Part shown: piece after piece, positions 16,534 through 25,158 of the stretch
Layout: each line of letters begins with the position of its first letter
How positions within the stretch are numbered: the stretch's first letter is position 1
Origin: CAXBCP01 sp963974055
GTDB taxonomy: Bacteria; Pseudomonadota; Alphaproteobacteria; MPNO01; UBA830
DNA length: 64,000 nucleotides
NCBI GenBank assembly: GCA_963974055.1
Contig: CAXBCP010000016.1
Location: forward strand, 52,400-116,399
Direction of reading: 5' to 3'
Translations under genes and position numbers: made by a program
Notes under the pieces: generated by a model
What the model saw: the letters and a program-made list of their open reading frames with translations, nothing else
Told to the model about the DNA's origin: nothing
Databases searched by the model: none

Positions 16534-17502
16534 ATGGCCTACACCAAACTGCGTGACATGCTGGACCTGGCACTGGAGCTTCAGGTCAGCTCGATCGGCC
16601 TGACCATGGACCAGATGATGGAACGCACCGGCCGCAGCCGCAAAACCACGGAACGCATGCTGCAGGGGCTTGCCGATATCGGGCTGGAGGCGGAACCCAG
16701 CCGGCTGGAAAGCGACCATCACCTGACCAAGCGCTGGCGGCTGAAAGCCAGTATGCCCGGCCCGGTCCTGACGTTGCAGCCGCATGAACGCGCGGCGCTC
16801 GAACGCCACCTTCAGGCCCTGCCCGACGGCACGGCCACCCGCGCCCTCGCCAAGCTGCTCGGCAGCCAGAAACCGCTGTCCAACCACCTCGCCATCGACG
16901 CGGAAGAGCTTATCAGCCGCACCGCCCATATCGGACGCACCGGCCCCCGCACCCAGGCGGACGAGGCGCAGATGATGGTTTTCGAACGCGCCATCCAGGG
17001 ATTCGAAAGGCTGGAGATCCGGTACCGCGCCCAGGGACGCCCGCGGGCCAACTGGCGCATCGTCGATCCGCTGGGTCTTTTGTTCGGCCGGTTCGGATAC
17101 CTGGTCGCGGCGCGGCGGGATATCCCCGTGACATACCGGCTCGACCTGATCGAAGAAGTCAGGCCGACCGGCGCCATCTTCGACGCCCGCCGCGACTGGA
17201 ACATGAAGGACTGGGCCGCCGACAGCTTCGGAATCTATCACGGCGACGACATCCTGGATATCCGCCTCCGCTTCAGCGGCGAAGCAGCCAAACGCGCCGA
17301 AAAGGTGCGGTTTCACCCCAGCCAGAAAACCCGGCGATCCCGCGGCGCACTGATCGTCGAACTGCGCTGCCAGGGCCACCGCGAGTTGATCCACGAGCTG
17401 TGCCACCCCGACTGGCTGGGCCAGGTACAGATCGAATTCCCGGAATCTCTCAGGGTCGAGTTCGATGGGTATCTCGAACAGTTGCGCAGTGTGACGGGCT
17501 GA
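16534..17502 (+). CDS. WYL domain-containing transcriptional regulator (YafY family)
   Basis: A 322-residue cytoplasmic regulator with an N-terminal winged HTH (about residues 1-75; MDQMMERTGRSRKTTERMLQ is the recognition region) and a WYL domain (about 145-230) with the conserved pieces LEIRYRAQGRPRANWRIVDP and LFGRFGYLVAARRD. A WCX-like C-terminal extension follows (about 240-320). ATG 16534 is chosen for the AAGGGGAG eight bases before it. WYL proteins sense small ligands or nucleic acid. The natural candidate target here is the divergent gene ending at 15940. Confidence 0.88.
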   Translation: MAYTKLRDMLDLALELQVSSIGLTMDQMMERTGRSRKTTERMLQGLADIGLEAEPSRLESDHHLTKRWRLKASMPGPVLTLQPHERAALERHLQALPDGTATRALAKLLGSQKPLSNHLAIDAEELISRTAHIGRTGPRTQADEAQMMVFERAIQGFERLEIRYRAQGRPRANWRIVDPLGLLFGRFGYLVAARRDIPVTYRLDLIEEVRPTGAIFDARRDWNMKDWAADSFGIYHGDDILDIRLRFSGEAAKRAEKVRFHPSQKTRRSRGALIVELRCQGHRELIHELCHPDWLGQVQIEFPESLRVEFDGYLEQLRSVTG

Positions 17503-17838
17503 AGGTCCCTCCGGTGCCGGGGCTTGATCGCCCCCATTGACGGGGCTGACACAGAGGGTCGGGTAAACCGGACGGTACGCAACATGTCTTTTTCAGGATG
17601 TTGTTCGTTTTCCGTTTATCTTTGTATTACACTCTGCCCGGATCAACGTTTCTTTCAACTTTTCGGCGAGCAGACCGGGACCGCACATCGTAATACATTC
17701 CCATATTCGACCCTCGGCGGTTTACCGCCGCACGAGTATTCCACAAAAGTTGCCACCGCAACCATCCGCACCTGAAATGCATTCGGGGCGGCCAGACAAG
17801 GCACAATCAAAGATGACGACGATTGACGGGCAGCAGAA
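17503..17838. other. Non-coding stretch between the WYL regulator and the histidine kinase
   Basis: 336 bases without a credible gene. I see only a small dyad (CAACAT at 17580-17585 and ATGTTG at 17598-17603) and a T-rich section that could hold the kinase promoter. Nothing more can be supported. Confidence 0.6.
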
Positions 17839-20451
17839 ATGACCTTTTTCTGGAAACTTCTCTTGGCGAGCATCTCGCTGATCTGTGTTACGGCCGTTGC
17901 GGTCGGATCGTTCGTCCAACTGGACATCCGATCGGTGCTCGTCCCGCTGGCACTCCAGAGCCTTTCGAAGGATGTCCGGGCGCTGTCGACTTGGGCCGGA
18001 AGCTACGTCAGTTCCAGCCACTCCGACGTGCTTGCCCTGCGGAGTGCCACGGAAGTCGACGGCATCGTCAGGTCGCGCAGCGCCGGCGGTATGGATCCGG
18101 AAACGGGCCTTACCGAAGAACAGCTCCGGCGGTCCCTCGAACGGTTCTTTATCAGTTTCCTTGACGCCAAACCGCAATATTCCCAGGTCCGCCTGATCGG
18201 GATTGCAGACGGCGGGCGCGAAATTGTCCGCATCGACCGCGCATTGAATGGCGGCCCCATCCGGGTCGTCGCCGAAACCGGGCTACAGCCCAAACAGGAC
18301 CGGCCCTATTTTGCCGAGACGCTGAAACTGGAAGCCGGGGCGATCTACATGTCGCCGATCGATCTCAACCGCGAATTCGGTGAAATAGAAAAACCCCATG
18401 TGCCGGTTTCGAGAATTTCAACACCGGTATTCGGCGCGGACGGCAAACCGTTCGGCTTTCTGATCGTCAATATCGACATGCGGACGCTCTTCACCAAGCT
18501 GCGATCCTCGGTCACGGCGCCGACGGCACTGTACATGGTCAACCCGGACGGCGACTATCTGATTCATCCCGACCCGGCACGTACCTTCGGTTTCGATCTG
18601 GGCACACGCCACCGCATATTCGACCGGTTTCCCGGCCTCGGAACCCTGCTGGAAAGACGTGACGATGGCGGCTTCAGGATCGCCGACAGTTCGGGAACGC
18701 GCTTCAGTGTCGCCATAGCCCCCGTGAATGCCGGAAGTGTTCCCCTCGCCTACCTGGCCGAAAGCGTTCCGGAACCGGCATTCCTGTCGATCGTTTCCGA
18801 ACAAAGTTATTCGATTCTGAAGATCGCCATCGCCGCATCGCTGTTCGCCATCATGCTGGCATTCCTCACGGCGCGATCGATCTCCCGCCCGCTCCAGAAG
18901 ACGGTCGCAGCCGTAAACGCATTCAGCCGCGACGAACCCGCCGCGCTGCCACAGGCAAAATCCGGCGAATTCGCCATATTGAACGGGGCACTGCGGAACC
19001 TGATGGAACAGGAATCCCTGTCCCGTGAAATTTGGAAGTCGGCGAGCGACGCCATTATCACCATCGATCTCGACAGAATCGTCACGTCGTGGAACCCGGC
19101 AGCGGAACGAATGTTCGGCTACGATGAAGAGGAGATGATCGGCCGATCCGTCGACGCCATAGTGCCGGGATCAGACAAGCAGGAAATGCTCGACATCCGG
19201 TCCAGCATTATGTCCGGCGGGAAGCCAAAGCGGCATGTCACGGTTCGCACTACCCGCAGCGGGCAGAACATAGATGTCTCAATCACGAGTTCCCCGATAC
19301 GGGACGTCAGCGGGACTATTATCGGTATTTCAGGGATTATTCGCGACATCACAGAACAGCGACGCCTGGAGGAAATGGTCCGAATCGCATTCGAAGGAAT
19401 TCCGGTAGGCATCATTATGTCTGACGAAAAGGGGCGTTTCAGCCTGTTCAATTCCGCCGTGGCGACGATGTTCGGCTATGACGCCGACGAGTTTTCAAAA
19501 CTCAGCGTTGAGGACCTGGTGCCGGGCGATCTGAGAATGACTCATATGGACGATCGCGCCATGTTTCAGGCGAATCCCGAGAAGCGGAGCATGGGGGTGG
19601 GCCGCGACCTGCAGGCATTGCGAAAAGATGGCACGACCTTCCCCGTAGAGATCGGACTGAGCCCCATCGTGAACGCGAAAACCGTTAACACGATTGCATC
19701 CATCGTCGATATCAGCGACCGCCAGAAAGCCGAAGCGGCGGCCACTCGGCACACGGAAGAACTGGAAAGGTCGAATGCCGAGCTGGCCCAGTTCGCCTAT
19801 ATTGCATCGCACGACCTTCAGGAACCGCTGCGCATGGTGGCCAGTTTCTGCGACCTCCTGCAACAGGGCTATTCCGACAAGCTGGACAAGGACGGCCAGG
19901 AATTCGTCGCCTTCGCCGTGGACGGCGCGCACCGCATGCAGCAGCTGATCAACGACTTGCTGGCCTATTCGCGCCTGAATGCGAATCCGCCGGAGCCCGT
20001 ACGTGTCTCGATTTCAGACCTGGTCGATGTCATCCGGCGCGACTATGAAATGGAAATCCGGGATACCGGTGCAACCGTCGAATACGATACCCTGCCCGAC
20101 GTTCTCTGCGGCGAAATGCAGGCCCGCCAGCTGTTCCAGAACCTGATCTCGAACGGGCTCAAATTTCACAGGGACGAGCCGCCGCATATCCGCATAACTG
20201 CGCAACGCGACGGGGAATTCATACATTTCTCGGTTTCGGATAACGGAATCGGCATTGCACCGGAAAAACGGGAAACCGCGTTTCTTATCTTTCAGCGCCT
20301 GAATTCACGGGACAAATATCCGGGAACCGGGATCGGGCTGGCAATTTGCCGGAAAATCGTCGAACAGCATGGCGGCAAAATCGCAATCAAGGCCAAAGAC
20401 GGTCCCGGCACGACCTTTACCTTCACGCTGCCCGCCGCCGACGGGATATGA
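17839..20451 (+). CDS. Membrane sensor histidine kinase with two PAS domains
   Basis: An 870-residue inner-membrane sensor kinase. A first membrane segment (residues 5-25) and a second (about 327-350) bracket a periplasmic sensory domain of about 290 residues that looks like a double-Cache fold. A HAMP-like linker follows, then two PAS domains (about 400-515 and 525-640; WNPAAERMFGYDEEEMIGRS is typical PAS). The HisKA phospho-acceptor is His658 in ASHDLQEPLRM, and the ATPase domain ends GTGIGLAICRKIVEQHGG. The DLQEPLR-type H-box is the bacteriophytochrome-like class, which often signals to single-domain response regulators. Such a regulator is encoded convergently right after it. Confidence 0.92.
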   Translation: MTFFWKLLLASISLICVTAVAVGSFVQLDIRSVLVPLALQSLSKDVRALSTWAGSYVSSSHSDVLALRSATEVDGIVRSRSAGGMDPETGLTEEQLRRSLERFFISFLDAKPQYSQVRLIGIADGGREIVRIDRALNGGPIRVVAETGLQPKQDRPYFAETLKLEAGAIYMSPIDLNREFGEIEKPHVPVSRISTPVFGADGKPFGFLIVNIDMRTLFTKLRSSVTAPTALYMVNPDGDYLIHPDPARTFGFDLGTRHRIFDRFPGLGTLLERRDDGGFRIADSSGTRFSVAIAPVNAGSVPLAYLAESVPEPAFLSIVSEQSYSILKIAIAASLFAIMLAFLTARSISRPLQKTVAAVNAFSRDEPAALPQAKSGEFAILNGALRNLMEQESLSREIWKSASDAIITIDLDRIVTSWNPAAERMFGYDEEEMIGRSVDAIVPGSDKQEMLDIRSSIMSGGKPKRHVTVRTTRSGQNIDVSITSSPIRDVSGTIIGISGIIRDITEQRRLEEMVRIAFEGIPVGIIMSDEKGRFSLFNSAVATMFGYDADEFSKLSVEDLVPGDLRMTHMDDRAMFQANPEKRSMGVGRDLQALRKDGTTFPVEIGLSPIVNAKTVNTIASIVDISDRQKAEAAATRHTEELERSNAELAQFAYIASHDLQEPLRMVASFCDLLQQGYSDKLDKDGQEFVAFAVDGAHRMQQLINDLLAYSRLNANPPEPVRVSISDLVDVIRRDYEMEIRDTGATVEYDTLPDVLCGEMQARQLFQNLISNGLKFHRDEPPHIRITAQRDGEFIHFSVSDNGIGIAPEKRETAFLIFQRLNSRDKYPGTGIGLAICRKIVEQHGGKIAIKAKDGPGTTFTFTLPAADGI

Positions 20452-20482
20452 CCCCGGGACAGCAGTAACGATCCGGATGCTA

Positions 20483-20941
20483 TTAATTCGGGAGCTGGGA
20501 ACCCGGCAGACGGACGATTGAAAACCAGAAATCGTCGATGCGTTTGACGATATCGACGAAACCGGAAAAGCTGACAGGCTTGGTAATAAAGCAGTTCGCA
20601 TGGTGCGAATAACTTTGCGCGATATCGCTTTCCGATTCCGACGAGGTCAGCACCACGACCGGAATCGCGCTGTGCGTTTCACTATTCTTGATGATTGAGA
20701 GGACCTCGTTCCCGCTTGTGCCCGGCAGGTTGAGGTCCAGCAGTACGATATCGGGCCGCGGCGCAGCGCTATATCGCTCCCGCTGAAAAACGAACTCCAG
20801 CGCTTCGTCGCCGTCGCGCACGATATGCAGGTTGTTTATGACTTTGAGCTGCTTGAAACCTTCTTGGGTCAGGCGGACATCGGCGGGGTTATCCTCGACA
20901 AGCAAAATCTCGATCGGTCTCAGATTATCCTTTGGAGCCAT
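20483..20941 (-). CDS. Single-domain response regulator (Rcp1-like)
   Basis: A 152-residue receiver domain with no output domain. The acidic pocket is EDN at residues 16-18, the phospho-acceptor Asp69 lies in VLLDLNLPG, then TSSES and the conserved Lys in NCFITKPVSF. This long-loop type resembles cyanobacterial Rcp1 and partners of PAS/phytochrome kinases. It is convergent with the kinase at 17839-20451, 31 bases apart, and the two probably form a pair. Its upstream region holds unusual 10-base direct repeats. Confidence 0.92.
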   Translation of the reverse strand: MAPKDNLRPIEILLVEDNPADVRLTQEGFKQLKVINNLHIVRDGDEALEFVFQRERYSAAPRPDIVLLDLNLPGTSGNEVLSIIKNSETHSAIPVVVLTSSESESDIAQSYSHHANCFITKPVSFSGFVDIVKRIDDFWFSIVRLPGSQLPN

Positions 20942-20960
20942 CTGCGCCTACCTTTCCGGT

Positions 20961-21000
20961 ACCTCACAATACCCTACAATCCCTCACGACACCTTACCGA
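20961..21000. repeat. Four tandem 10-base imperfect direct repeats upstream of the response regulator
   Basis: Units ACCTCACAAT, ACCCTACAAT, CCCTCACGAC and ACCTTACCGA follow one another without a gap, one helical turn apart, immediately upstream of the regulator gene. Such helically phased half-sites are what a cooperative DNA-binding protein would use. No known consensus was recognised. Confidence 0.6.
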
Positions 21001-21080
21001 CCATCGGGCATAGCAAATGCTACACTGTCCCGCAGGGGTTGTATAAACTTAATTTCCGGCGCGTTTCGAATGCCGGATGG

Positions 21081-21110
21081 AGTGCGGTGGGATACGGTAA
21101 GATGCGGTGG
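21081..21110. repeat. Second array of 10-base direct repeats, opposite polarity
   Basis: Units AGTGCGGTGG, GATACGGTAA and GATGCGGTGG are in tandem; the third matches the first in all but two bases. Read on the other strand they give CCACCGCAT-type units related to those at 20961-21000. The array lies downstream of the MarR-family gene and between two transcription units. Confidence 0.5.
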
Positions 21111-21149
21111 GACGGCGCCGGACGCGGCGGACGGTCTACGCCGCTTCGC

Positions 21150-21644
21150 TCAGGTTTTCGTCGCGTCGGCGGGCATATCCCGGCCGGCGAACGCACCCTC
21201 GAGATTCTTCAGCAGGGACCGCAGGTTTCCGGCTTCGTCCGCCGGCAGGTCTTGCAGCAGATCGGCCTGGCGGCGGCGCATCTGTTTCAGGATATCGATA
21301 TACATCGCCAGGCCGGGTTCGGTCAGGGATACCAGAAACGTTCGGTCGTCGTCCGGATGAGGAGACCTGACGACAAGTTCACGATCGACAAGGCATTTCA
21401 ACGCGCGGCTGATCTGCGGCTTGTTCTGTCCGCCGACGCGATGGATTTCAGCAGGCGGGAGGGGGCCATTGACGGCAAGTACCTGCATAACGACCCAGTC
21501 TTTGGTCGGCAGGGCATACAGCGCGCGCACGGGCTCTTCGATTTCGCGGGCCAGCACCCCGGCAATCGCCGTCAGCCGGTTCGGCAACAGGTCGGCAGGA
21601 TTCAGCCGTACCCTGCTCGTTCTCCCGGCTTCCGACCCGACCAT
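21150..21644 (-). CDS. MarR family transcriptional regulator
   Basis: A 164-residue winged-HTH dimer regulator. The DNA-binding core includes YALPTKDWVVMQVLAVNGPLP, then GQNKPQISRALKCLVDRELVVR as recognition helix and wing, with the family-typical wing residues HPDDDRTFLVSLTEPG. Start: an ATG at 21644 gives the usual MarR length. A longer frame starts at 21737, but that ATG lies inside a perfect palindromic operator, so I prefer the shorter one; the spacing to a ribosome site is poor in both. It is divergent from the glyoxalase I / hydrolase genes and probably represses them and itself. Confidence 0.85.
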   Translation of the reverse strand: MVGSEAGRTSRVRLNPADLLPNRLTAIAGVLAREIEEPVRALYALPTKDWVVMQVLAVNGPLPPAEIHRVGGQNKPQISRALKCLVDRELVVRSPHPDDDRTFLVSLTEPGLAMYIDILKQMRRRQADLLQDLPADEAGNLRSLLKNLEGAFAGRDMPADATKT

Positions 21645-21733
21645 GCGTACACAACCCCCGCGAAGTTCGGGATTTGATATCACTTTCCGAAGTGCAGCCA
21701 AAGCGCCGAATAAATCGTCAAAAAACGCACCGC

Positions 21734-21761
21734 CCATATCGTTTCACTTGAAACGATATGG
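21734..21761. promoter_or_regulatory. Perfect 13-bp inverted repeat, probable MarR operator
   Basis: The left arm CCATATCGTTTCA (21734-21746) and the right arm TGAAACGATATGG (21749-21761) are exact complements around a CT spacer. It lies between the MarR-family gene and the glyoxalase gene (98 bases before the latter's ATG) and is the natural site for the regulator to control both directions. Confidence 0.8.
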
Positions 21762-21858
21762 ATAGATTGGTTTAATGCGCCCCATGAACCGAACGGGACA
21801 CTCGCCGCCGGTCCCCGGACCTGCCGCACGACACCGCCCGTGTAATCTGGAGCACCAA

Positions 21859-22311
21859 ATGACCGAAACTTCCGAAAGCGCACCGATGGGCAATGCCCAA
21901 CCGCCGGCTGGCGCGCGTATGCTGCACACCATGTTGCGGGTGCACGATCTCGACCGGTCGCTCGACTTCTATGTCGGGATCCTCGGCATGACGCTGCTGC
22001 GTCGCAAGGATTACCCCGACGGCAAATTCACCCTCGCGTTCGTCGGATATGGCGGCGAATCCGGTCACACCGTGATCGAACTGACCCATAACTGGGGCGA
22101 CGACCCCTACGACCTCGGGAACGGATACGGGCATATCGCTATCGGGGTCGACGACATATACGCAACCTGCGATGCGCTGGCGACGGCCGGCGCCGAGGTC
22201 ATCCGCCCGGCCGGGCCCATGAAAGCCGATCCGGCCATCGTCATTGCCTTTATCGAGGACCCCGACGGATACAAGGTGGAACTGATACAGACCGCATCCA
22301 TCGGCCTGTAG
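21859..22311 (+). CDS. gloA: Lactoylglutathione lyase (glyoxalase I)
   Basis: A 150-residue VOC-fold metalloenzyme that converts the hemithioacetal of methylglyoxal and glutathione to S-lactoylglutathione. Diagnostic segments are MLHTMLRVHDLDRSLDFYV, LGMTLLRRKDYPDGKFTLAF, the ligand region VIELTHNWG, GYGHIAIGVDDIYATC and IEDPDGYKVELI. Metal ligands are His, Glu, His and Glu in those segments, as in short bacterial GloA. ATG 21859 is chosen because TCTGGAGCACC precedes it; the frame runs further upstream into the operator. An alpha/beta hydrolase follows after 79 bases. Control by the divergent MarR regulator suggests response to an electrophile. Confidence 0.93.
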   Translation: MTETSESAPMGNAQPPAGARMLHTMLRVHDLDRSLDFYVGILGMTLLRRKDYPDGKFTLAFVGYGGESGHTVIELTHNWGDDPYDLGNGYGHIAIGVDDIYATCDALATAGAEVIRPAGPMKADPAIVIAFIEDPDGYKVELIQTASIGL

Positions 22312-22390
22312 CCGCGACCGCTCCCCTTCCCGGCCTTTCGCACCCGCCCACAGCACCGAAGCGCCAACCCTCTCAAAGGAATCAAAACAG

Positions 22391-23236
22391 ATGTCGAAAT
22401 CACAGATCCAGATCGATAGCCGCACCATGACGGCAAACGGCGTTCGGCTTCATTACCTGATCGCAGGCAGCGGCGATCCGGTCTTTCTTCTGCATGGTTG
22501 GCCGTTATCGGCCGAAATGTGGCGGCCGGTGATTGCCGCCCTCGCACAGACCCGCACCGTGATCGCGCCCGACCTGCGCGGCGCGGGATATTCCGACAAG
22601 CCGGCCGCCGGCTATGACAAGGTCACGCTGTCCGACGACATCCATGGCCTTGCCGAAGGCCTCGGTTTCGAGCGCTATTCGGTCGTCGGATACGATATCG
22701 GCGGCATGGTCGCCTACCCGCTGGCGGCGCGTCACCGGGACGCCGTCGACAGGCTGGCGATTATCGACGTCCCGCTTCCGGGAATCGCCCCCTGGGACGC
22801 CATGCAGGGCGCGCCGGCGCTTTGGCATTTCGGTTTCCATGCCCAGCGCGATATCGCGGAGGCGCTGATTTCCGGCCGCGAACGGCTTTACGTGGAATCG
22901 TTCATCCGCGCCCGGGCGTTCAACCCGACGGCGATTACGGATGACGAAATCCAGACCTATGCCGACATGATGGCGGCGCCGGGATGCCTGCGGGGCGGTC
23001 TCGAACAGTACCGGACTTTCGCGCAGGATGCCGAGGCAAACAAGGAACTGGCGGCCCGGAAGCTGGACATTCCGACCCTCGGAATCGGCGGCGACCGACT
23101 CGGCCCGGTCCTGCAGGGTATCATGGCCGCGATCGCGGAGAACGGCAGCGCGGTTACTATTGAAAACTGCGGACACTGGGTTATCGCCGAACAAACCGAC
23201 GCCTTGATCGAAAAACTGACCGAATTTCTCTCCTGA
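22391..23236 (+). CDS. Alpha/beta hydrolase (epoxide-hydrolase/haloalkane-type fold)
   Basis: A 281-residue soluble hydrolase. The oxyanion-hole motif is FLLHGWPLS (HGWP type) around residues 36-44. The nucleophile elbow is VVGYDIGGM near residue 105, with Asp at the nucleophile position (GYDIGG), as in epoxide hydrolases and haloacid-type enzymes rather than serine esterases. The catalytic His is probably in NCGHWVIAEQTDAL near the C-terminus. GGAATC lies before the ATG. It follows gloA in the same orientation, so it is likely part of the same electrophile-detoxification unit under the MarR regulator. Confidence 0.88.
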   Translation: MSKSQIQIDSRTMTANGVRLHYLIAGSGDPVFLLHGWPLSAEMWRPVIAALAQTRTVIAPDLRGAGYSDKPAAGYDKVTLSDDIHGLAEGLGFERYSVVGYDIGGMVAYPLAARHRDAVDRLAIIDVPLPGIAPWDAMQGAPALWHFGFHAQRDIAEALISGRERLYVESFIRARAFNPTAITDDEIQTYADMMAAPGCLRGGLEQYRTFAQDAEANKELAARKLDIPTLGIGGDRLGPVLQGIMAAIAENGSAVTIENCGHWVIAEQTDALIEKLTEFLS

Positions 23237-23622
23237 CGGGAATTACCGGGTAGCGTCACCGGCCGGAACGGCAGGCTGGTACTCTCTCCATTCCGTCACG
23301 CGATCAATACCGGGGCCGTTTTCAGGCAATGGCCGGCGTAAACAGGTAAAGCACCGCGATATCGTCCGGATTGCCGGATTCTGTGTGAACGTTTGCCAGA
23401 CTGTTCAAAGCAATCGGCCTGCCGGAATCGCGTGCCGCCGGGCAAGATGCTTCAAGATTCGGTCCGGTTGCTCAAGGAAGGCGCATTCGGGACCAAATCG
23501 GCGGGAGGCCGATGCGAAGATAGCGGCGAAAACCGGGAACAGCTTTTCGCGGGTGGAGTGATCCGGCCACCCCGGCGCAGCGTACCGTGTAAGAACTGTT
23601 GTTCTGATCATGAGTCCCCGAT
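23237..23622. other. Intergenic region holding a sigma-factor-type promoter
   Basis: 386 bases without a gene I can support. The last 65 bases hold the TGATCC promoter-like site described separately. A stretch of short plus-strand reading frame over 23393-23580 shows no family signal. Confidence 0.55.
23559..23588 (+). promoter_or_regulatory. RpoE(ECF11)-type promoter before the DUF6134-SDR unit
   Basis: TGATCC (23559-23564), an 18-base spacer, then TACCGT (23583-23588). TGATCC is the -35 element known for the RpoE of Rhodobacter sphaeroides. It ends 34 bases before the ATG of the DUF6134 gene, and an identical -35 stands before rpoE and before the oxidase operon. Confidence 0.6.
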
Positions 23623-24327
23623 ATGTCCGTCAAACGCGTCCTTACAGCGACCGCCATACCGCTCTCGGCCCTTTTGGTGCTGCCGGGTCAGGCGGGCGCG
23701 CATCCGGACCCGTTCCAGCTTTACGGCCCGTCGATCGAGTTCGATGTATTTCGCGAGGGCGACAAAGTCGGCCGTCATACTGTCCGGTTTATCCGCAGCG
23801 GTACCGAGCTGAAGGTCGAGAGCGCGATGAACCTTGCGATCGAGGTCCTGTTCATTACGGTTTTTCGCTACGCGTACCGGGCCGAGGGAACGTGGCGCAA
23901 CCGGCAACTCCAGAACCTCGTGTCGCGGGTCGACGACAACGGCAGGAAATACACGGTTGCCGCCGCGCGGCAGGGCGAATTCTTCAATCTGACCCGGCCG
24001 GACGACATATCTGATGCCGCTGCCGCCCCGGTCATCCCGACAAACCACTGGAACCCGGAAGTGCTGAATCAAACGCGGGTGCTCAACACCCTGACCGGGC
24101 GGATCAACGCGGTCAGAATCGAACCCAGGGGCCCCGAGCAGGTCGACACCGAGCGGGGGCCGGTTCCGGCCATGCGATACGCCTATACCGGCGCGCTGCA
24201 AAACGAAGTCTGGTACGATTCGGCCGGCCGCTGGGTCAAACTGCGTTTCCAGGGCCGCGACGGCTCGACGATTGAATATGTATGCCGTCTTTGTCAGGGC
24301 ACTCCGCCGGCGGGACAGACAGAATGA
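23623..24327 (+). CDS. DUF6134 family exported protein
   Basis: A 234-residue protein with a signal peptide (residues 1-27, ending GQAGAHP). The mature region begins with the DUF6134 pattern IEFDVFREGDKVGRHTVRF and has HWNPEVLNQTRVLNTLTG in the middle and VWYDSAGRWVKLRFQGRDGSTIEYVC at the end. Function is not known. Family members are often found with short-chain dehydrogenases and cyclopropane-synthase-like enzymes in alphaproteobacterial RpoE-ChrR neighbourhoods. Its TGA overlaps the ATG of the SDR gene (ATGA), so the two are translationally coupled. Confidence 0.85.
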   Translation: MSVKRVLTATAIPLSALLVLPGQAGAHPDPFQLYGPSIEFDVFREGDKVGRHTVRFIRSGTELKVESAMNLAIEVLFITVFRYAYRAEGTWRNRQLQNLVSRVDDNGRKYTVAAARQGEFFNLTRPDDISDAAAAPVIPTNHWNPEVLNQTRVLNTLTGRINAVRIEPRGPEQVDTERGPVPAMRYAYTGALQNEVWYDSAGRWVKLRFQGRDGSTIEYVCRLCQGTPPAGQTE

Positions 24328-25103
24328 GCGGGTCATCGGCGAGCGAAAACGTTAATAAAAAAACTGCCTGGGTCACCGGCGCCGGCAAGGGCATCGGCCG
24401 CGAACTGGTCAAACGTCTCGTGGCCGACGGCTGGACTGTTGCCGTGAGCGCGCGCACGCCGGACGACCTGGAAAGCCTCGCCGGAGAATGCGATCCGGGG
24501 CGCGTCCACGCGTATCCGCTCGACGTAACCGATGCGGCGGCCACCGAAAAGGTCATCGAGCACATTGAAGAGACCCTTGGGTCGCTGCAGCTTGCGATCC
24601 TGAATGCCGGCAATCACATCCCCATGACGGCCGCGAATTTCTCGCTTGCGGGCTTTCGCGACCTGGTCGAAATCAACCTGATCGGCACGGTCAACGGCCT
24701 CGCGCCGGTGATGGAACGGTTTCTGCAGCGAAAATCGGGACATATCGCCATCGTATCGTCTCTGGCGGGTTATCGCGGCCTGCCGACCGCGTCCGCCTAC
24801 GGGGCGACGAAAGCCGCGCTGATCAATCTCGCAGAGGCATTGCGCCCGGAACTGGAAGCGGGCGGAGTCAGACTGACCCTGATAAATCCCGGTTTCGTCA
24901 AAACGCCGCTGACAGACCGCAACGAATTCGCGATGCCGTTTCTGATTCCGGTCGAAGATGCCGCCGACGCGATTATGCGGGGGCTGAAGAAAAAGGCCTT
25001 CGAAATCCGCTTTCCGTGGCGGCTTGCGGTCGTCATGGGCCTGATCCGGATTATGCCCTACCGCCTGTTCTTCGCACTGACCCGGCGGATGGTCGGCAAA
25101 TAA
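24324..25103 (+). CDS. Short-chain dehydrogenase/reductase
   Basis: A 259-residue NAD(P)-dependent oxidoreductase of the classical SDR family. The cofactor motif TGAGKGIG is near residue 19, NAGN near 99, and catalytic Ser-Tyr-Lys is seen as VSSLAGYRG and SAYGATKAAL (YxxxK). The C-terminal third has a hydrophobic segment typical of lipid-acting SDRs. I chose ATG 24324, which overlaps the stop of the DUF6134 gene. Together with the convergent methyltransferase, it suggests modification of a membrane lipid; the substrate is not visible. Confidence 0.92.
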   Translation: MSGSSASENVNKKTAWVTGAGKGIGRELVKRLVADGWTVAVSARTPDDLESLAGECDPGRVHAYPLDVTDAAATEKVIEHIEETLGSLQLAILNAGNHIPMTAANFSLAGFRDLVEINLIGTVNGLAPVMERFLQRKSGHIAIVSSLAGYRGLPTASAYGATKAALINLAEALRPELEAGGVRLTLINPGFVKTPLTDRNEFAMPFLIPVEDAADAIMRGLKKKAFEIRFPWRLAVVMGLIRIMPYRLFFALTRRMVGK

Positions 25104-25158
25104 CCCAGGCCGCCGAAGTCTTCTGTCACGATATCCGGGGAACAGCCCCGTCCACGGG

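Noticed and set aside
16396..17406. Upstream extension of the hypothetical gene at 15940-16395 over the WYL regulator
   Set aside because: The extension is antisense to the WYL gene and a good ribosome site supports ATG 16395.
20961..21110. CRISPR-like array
   Set aside because: Units are only 10 bases, contiguous and imperfect, with no spacers and no cas gene anywhere in the window.
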